Positions 60,239 through 64,000 of a stretch of DNA of 64,000 bases are shown in pieces (within the stretch, counting starts at the first letter, position 1; the number at the start of each line of letters is the position of its first letter). Position numbers and translations under genes: made by a program. A model generated the notes under the pieces. The model did no database searches. It saw only the letters and a program-made list of their open reading frames with translations, and was not told the DNA's origin. The DNA is from Actinomadura xylanilytica (GTDB lineage Bacteria > Actinomycetota > Actinomycetes > Streptosporangiales > Streptosporangiaceae): positions 62,001-126,000 of the forward strand of contig NZ_JASNWE010000004.1 of NCBI RefSeq assembly GCF_030283145.1. Reading direction: 5' to 3'.

Positions 60239-61126
60239 ATGACCATTGTCGTCACCACTCCCACCGGGCACGTCGGATCGCGCGTCGTGCGGCTGCTGCT
60301 GCAAGCGGGCGTCCGGCCACGCGTCCTCGTCCGCGACCCCGGCCGCCTCGACGCCGGGGTCCGCGACCGCCTCGACGTGCGCCGCGGCGACCTGACCGAC
60401 GCAGCCTTCGTCCGCGACGCGACGAAGGGGGCGCGCACGGTCTTCTGGGTCGATCCGACCCCGCACACGGACGCGGACCCGATCGGGACCTCGCAGCGGA
60501 CCGCCGCCCCCCTCGCGGACGCGGCACGGGCGGGCGACGTCGCGCGGGTCGTGCTGCTGAGCAGCATCGGCGCCGAGAAGCGGGACGGGGCCGGGCACAT
60601 CGACGGCCTCGGCCGGATCGAGGAGATGCTCGACGCCACCGGCGCCGACGTGCTCCACCTGCGCTGCGGCTACTTCTTCACCAACCTCCTCCTCGACGTC
60701 GACGCGCTGGCGCGGGGCGTGCTGACCACCGCGGCGGGCCCCCACGCCCCGATGCCGTGGGTCTCCCCGCGCGACATCGGGGACGTCGTCGCGGCCCGGC
60801 TCCTCGGCGAGTCGTGGAAGGGCCGCGTGGTGCAGGGCGTCTACGGCCCCGAGGACCTCACCTACACGCAGGTCGCCGCCATCCTGACCGGAGCACTCGG
60901 CCGTCCGATCGGGCTCGAGGTCATCAGCGAGGACGACATCCGCGAGGGGCTGCGCTCGGCGGGCCTGCCGCCCGGCGCCGTGGAGGGCATCGTCGGCATG
61001 ACCGCCGGCACCCGCGGCCTCAAGCCCGACCCCCCGCGCGACGCGGTCACCACCACCCCCACCCACCTCGCCGGCTGGGCCCACACCCACCTGCGCCCGC
61101 TGCTGGGCCCCGCCACCCCGGCGTGA
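60239..61126 (+). CDS. NmrA-like NAD(P)-binding protein
   Basis: A 295-aa atypical SDR of the NmrA/isoflavone-reductase group: V-T-T-P-T-G-H-V-G-S-R-V-V binds the dinucleotide at residues 5-17, A-R-V-V-L-L-S-S-I-G-A-E-K follows, and the classical Tyr-x-x-x-Lys is absent. Such proteins act as redox sensors or quinone/flavonoid reductases. GAAGGG precedes the ATG at 60239. Confidence 0.88.
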   Translation: MTIVVTTPTGHVGSRVVRLLLQAGVRPRVLVRDPGRLDAGVRDRLDVRRGDLTDAAFVRDATKGARTVFWVDPTPHTDADPIGTSQRTAAPLADAARAGDVARVVLLSSIGAEKRDGAGHIDGLGRIEEMLDATGADVLHLRCGYFFTNLLLDVDALARGVLTTAAGPHAPMPWVSPRDIGDVVAARLLGESWKGRVVQGVYGPEDLTYTQVAAILTGALGRPIGLEVISEDDIREGLRSAGLPPGAVEGIVGMTAGTRGLKPDPPRDAVTTTPTHLAGWAHTHLRPLLGPATPA

Positions 61127-61152
61127 CCGTGGTCCGGCGGCACCGTTCCCGG

Positions 61153-61164
61153 TAGCCTCGCTGG
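61153..61164 (+). promoter_or_regulatory. Leaderless promoter of the Nudix gene
   Basis: TAGCCT at 61153-61158, 6 nt before the ATG at 61165; no ribosome binding site. Confidence 0.45.
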
Positions 61165-61665
61165 ATGGGTTCCCGCAGTTCAGCGAGGTCATCGCACTAC
61201 CAGTACGTGGCGTCCCTGCCGCGCAAGCGGATTGGAGCCGGCGCCCTTTTCTGGGACGCCGCGGGGCGGGTGCTGCTGGTGGAGCCGACCTACAAGCCGG
61301 ACTGGGAGATCCCCGGCGGCACCGTCGAAGCGGACGAGTCCCCCGCCGCGGCCTGCCGCCGGGAGGTGCTGGAGGAACTCGGCCTGGACCGGCCGGTCGG
61401 ACGGATCCTGGCGGTCGACTGGATCTCGCCGCAGTCCGAGTACCCCGAGGGGCTGATGCTCCTCTACGACGGGGGCGTCCTGCCGGACGACGACGCGGCG
61501 CGGATCCGGTTGCCGGCCGACGAACTCGTCTCCCACGCGTTCGTCACCGCCGACCGGATCCCCGACCTGGCCGGTCCGCTGCTGGCCCGCCGGATCGCCG
61601 CGTGCCTGAACTCCGTCGCCACCGGCACGACGCTCTCCCTGGAGGACGGCCGCCCGGTCGCCTGA
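61165..61665 (+). CDS. Nudix hydrolase
   Basis: A 166-aa Nudix protein with a complete box, G-x5-E-x7-R-E-V-x-E-E-L-G-L, at residues ~52-74, which binds Mg2+ and positions the attacking water. Upstream R-I-G-A-G-A-L-F-W-D and W-E-I-P-G-G are the usual beta strands. Substrate not predictable; nucleotide diphosphate derivatives are typical. It is convergent with the DUF4132 gene, 24 bp apart. Confidence 0.92.
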   Translation: MGSRSSARSSHYQYVASLPRKRIGAGALFWDAAGRVLLVEPTYKPDWEIPGGTVEADESPAAACRREVLEELGLDRPVGRILAVDWISPQSEYPEGLMLLYDGGVLPDDDAARIRLPADELVSHAFVTADRIPDLAGPLLARRIAACLNSVATGTTLSLEDGRPVA

Positions 61666-61689
61666 CCGCGCCTCCGCCCCCGGCCGCTC

Positions 61690-64000
61690 TCAAGCCCCGG
61701 CATTCTGCGTGATGCCGGTGAGGTCGGCGAGGATCTCGGAGGCGGTCACCGGGTCCAGCCGGGCGAACGGGAAGGCGTCCGGGGGGTCGGCGTCGTCGGC
61801 GTCGTCGGGCCAGGCGCCGAGCCAGATCGAGCTGAGGCACTGCTCGGCGGAGTCGTCGGCGAAGCCCGCCATGATGCCGGGGTCGAGGTTGACGACGAGG
61901 TGGAGGCCGCCCGGGACGGGACGGGAGATCCAGTGTTCGACACCGCTGTCGAGGATCGCGCCGCGCTCCCAGCCGCGGCGGGTCAGCGCGAGGACCCTGC
62001 CGAACGGCACCTTCACCCCCTCGAAGCGGGACAGCCGCACGGCCTCGCGCTCCTCGCCCGCCAGCTCGTGGGTCTCCCGTCCGAGCTGCGGGAACGGCTG
62101 GATCAGCTCGTAGTCGGCGAACAGCTCCGACCAGGCCGTGCGGGTCTCCCCCAGGTTCAGCGGATGCGGCAGGGCGATCACCGCGGCGGCGGCCGGGGTC
62201 AGGGTCTCGTCGCCGACGTCCGCGAACGTGCGGTCCTCGGCCAGGCGGAACGGCACGCCGTCGCACGTCCACACCAGGCTCCGCGCGATGTGCCAGATCA
62301 GCGGGTGCCGGACGAACAGGTCGCCGAACTCCTCCAGTGTCCAGGTGCGGCCCGTGAGCATGGCCTGTTCGAGGCGCGCGATCTGGTCGGCCGCGACCGT
62401 CCGCACGTTCTTCTTCAGCTCGCCGAACGCCCGGTGGGCGGCGGGGGCGAGCTCGGGGTCGTCCTTCGCACCCGGTTCGGGGAGGGCCTTGCGCTGCGTG
62501 CCGTCCTCGTCGGACACCTGCGGCCTGAGCGCCTCGTCGAAACCCACCCGGAACCGGCGCGGCCCGTAGTCGAGCGTCATCCCCCCGTCGGGGCCCAGGC
62601 CGAAGGTCGGCACGAGACGGTCGGCGAGCTGCTCACTGCTGAGCCCGAGAGCGTCCGCGACCCGGCGTATCGTGCGCTGCGCGTACTCCTTGAGGGCGGT
62701 GAACCTCGCCTTCCGCGCGATGGAGTCGAGCATAATCAGCGCGGTCTCGGAGCCGATCAGCGCGAGGATGTCGACACCCTTGACCGCCTTGGTGTGGCCG
62801 TTCTCGCCCGGCCAGGCGTGGACGATCGGAGCGAGCCGGCGCGCGACCTCGTCGTCGCCGAGCAGGCCCAGCGCGGTGAGCGTCCACGCGTCGGCGAAGT
62901 CTTCGCCGTGCTCCCGCCAGCGTTCGAACAGATCCCAACTGAAGGCGGTCAGCGACGCGGCGTCGCAGCTCTCCCGGAGAACGTCCACACCGGAGTGCGG
63001 CTCACCGGGCGTGGACATCGCCAGCACCGCCAGGACGTGCCGCACCGCCGTGCCCGGCAGGGCCCGCCGCCGGCCGTTCAGCAGGATCTGCGGCAGCACC
63101 GCCGGGTCGGCCCAGCGCGCGAGCTGCGGGATCTTGACCACAGCCTCCGGGGCGGCGGCCAGCAGCGCCTCGACCGCCTGGACGGCCTCGTCGCCGTGGA
63201 TCCGCGCCTCGGCGACGACGGCCGGGCGTCCGAGCCGGTCCGCCAGGTGCCGGAGGGCGGCCTCGGCCGCGCGCCGTCGCGGTCCGGGCCTGCCGAGCGC
63301 GTCCGGCACCAGCAGCGGCACCGCGTCCGCCCCGTGGCGGGCCAGCCATGCCTCCGCGTGCCGGCGTCCCTTCTTGATCCGCACCAGCCAGTCGGCCATC
63401 AGCGCCGCCACCTCGGCGGTCAGGAAGGGGACGAGCAGCGGGCCGCAGCCCCGCGGATCGCTCTTGGCGTGCCCGTACAGGACCGGCAGCGCGTCGAGCT
63501 CGAACCGGGCCGCGAAGATCCTGCCCCAGCCCGCGGGCTCGTCGGTGCTGTTCCTGGGGTCGTTCAGGGACGAGCCCGCAAGCAGGGGCCTGACCAGCTC
63601 GTCCGGCCCCATCGCCAGCACACCGAGCTTGCGCCTGCCGGACAGCCGCCCGGCCGCGAAGTCGTCGGCGTGCCGCTCCCACTCCGGGCTCCGCTCGCAC
63701 ACTGGAGGACTCCCCCATCTGCTGCCGCCCTCCTCCCCCAGCAGCCTGGACGGATACAACACCTTCTCCGCCGCCCAGCGGCCCTGCTCGCCCGCGTCCC
63801 AGCGGACGGCACGCCCGTCCGGGACGGTCAGGCCCTTGACGACGACGGGTGCGGCCTTCTTCGAAGCCCGCGCCCACGGCGGTTCGACCAGCAGGGCGGG
63901 CAGCTCGTCCGGGGCCGCCTCCGCCACCCGGGTCGAGCTTCCGATGATCTGCTCGACGGCCTCGCGGGCAGCGTCCGGGAGCGTCGGCAGCGCCGCGTCG
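61690..64000 (-). CDS. DUF4132 domain-containing protein (cut by right edge)
   Basis: About 769 C-terminal residues are in the window; the frame remains open to 64000 and matches the protein at 35706 through the edge, so the start lies outside. The C-terminal blocks L-V-P-T-F-G-L-G, L-D-Y-G-P-R-R-F, A-E-D-R-T-F-A-D, Q-P-F-P-Q-L and R-R-G-W-E-R-G align with those of the paralogue. Between the shared segments it carries roughly 100 more residues of helical repeat than the 35706 protein, around its L-L-V-P-D-A-L-G region. An internal GTG at 63925-63927 is unlikely to be the true start. Confidence 0.85.
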   Translation of the reverse strand, partial: DAALPTLPDAAREAVEQIIGSSTRVAEAAPDELPALLVEPPWARASKKAAPVVVKGLTVPDGRAVRWDAGEQGRWAAEKVLYPSRLLGEEGGSRWGSPPVCERSPEWERHADDFAAGRLSGRRKLGVLAMGPDELVRPLLAGSSLNDPRNSTDEPAGWGRIFAARFELDALPVLYGHAKSDPRGCGPLLVPFLTAEVAALMADWLVRIKKGRRHAEAWLARHGADAVPLLVPDALGRPGPRRRAAEAALRHLADRLGRPAVVAEARIHGDEAVQAVEALLAAAPEAVVKIPQLARWADPAVLPQILLNGRRRALPGTAVRHVLAVLAMSTPGEPHSGVDVLRESCDAASLTAFSWDLFERWREHGEDFADAWTLTALGLLGDDEVARRLAPIVHAWPGENGHTKAVKGVDILALIGSETALIMLDSIARKARFTALKEYAQRTIRRVADALGLSSEQLADRLVPTFGLGPDGGMTLDYGPRRFRVGFDEALRPQVSDEDGTQRKALPEPGAKDDPELAPAAHRAFGELKKNVRTVAADQIARLEQAMLTGRTWTLEEFGDLFVRHPLIWHIARSLVWTCDGVPFRLAEDRTFADVGDETLTPAAAAVIALPHPLNLGETRTAWSELFADYELIQPFPQLGRETHELAGEEREAVRLSRFEGVKVPFGRVLALTRRGWERGAILDSGVEHWISRPVPGGLHLVVNLDPGIMAGFADDSAEQCLSSIWLGAWPDDADDADPPDAFPFARLDPVTASEILADLTGITQNAGA

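Noticed and set aside
63925..63927. GTG as start codon of the right-edge DUF4132 gene
   Set aside because: The frame stays open to the window edge and upstream residues align with the paralogue, so the gene starts outside.

Overview
This is a G+C-rich, densely packed actinomycete chromosome segment. The evidence is many GTG and TTG starts, start/stop overlaps (ATGA, GTGA), Ser/Thr kinases fused to WD40 propellers, DUF4132 proteins, an ECF sigma factor, iron boxes of the IdeR/DmdR type and several leaderless-looking promoters. An Actinomadura-like or other Streptosporangiales host fits, but this is inferred from gene content and not proven. I see no rRNA, tRNA, CRISPR array or transposase.

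Region 1 (1-2705): the start of a P450-like gene running off the left edge, a fatty-acyl desaturase and an unrecognised soluble protein.

Region 2 (2833-31260) is the main feature, a ~28 kb catabolic island of about 25 genes. It holds two thiolases, six acyl-CoA dehydrogenases (two sets look like heteromeric pairs), four crotonase-fold enzymes, three MaoC/hot-dog hydratases, an SDR dehydrogenase, a class III CoA-transferase, an AtuA-like DUF1446 protein, a TesB-type thioesterase, a nitroreductase, an amidase, a metal-dependent cyclase/hydrolase and a complete CUT2 (ribose-type) ABC importer. Near its centre lies a TetR-family regulator (24434-25084). Five nearly identical 18-bp dyads, core CTAC-N3-GTAG, sit upstream of every divergent or leading transcription unit, and each overlaps a TAGTAT- or TAGCAT-like -10 element. 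I read this as one TetR-controlled regulon that imports a substrate, attaches CoA to it and degrades it by beta-oxidation-like steps. The substrate is unknown. AtuA suggests a branched or terpenoid-like acid, and the amidase and cyclase suggest an amide or ring-opening step. No acyl-CoA ligase or ring hydroxylase is seen.

Region 3 (31417-46378) is mostly regulatory. It contains a membrane Ser/Thr kinase; an imine-reductase-like oxidoreductase with a divergent MerR regulator and a MerR-type 20-bp-spacer promoter; an ECF sigma operon starting with a 30-aa membrane peptide; a DUF4132 protein; a three-gene overlapping operon of a long TetR protein, a small regulator-like protein and a PPDK-like protein lacking the PEP-binding barrel; and two tandem paralogous kinase-WD40 receptors.

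Region 4 (46478-53817): an aldehyde dehydrogenase, the frameshifted remnant of a DUF2236 (MpaB/Lcp-like) oxygenase, a ferric-siderophore ABC importer (binding protein, two permeases, ATPase) and an AraC regulator, each of the last two units preceded by an iron box.

Region 5 (53929-64000): a secreted M1-type metallopeptidase, a duplicated dimeric-barrel protein, a 17-repeat WD40 protein, a small membrane protein, a RibD/DHFR-fold reductase, an NmrA-like NAD(P)-binding protein, a Nudix hydrolase, and a second DUF4132 paralogue cut by the right edge.
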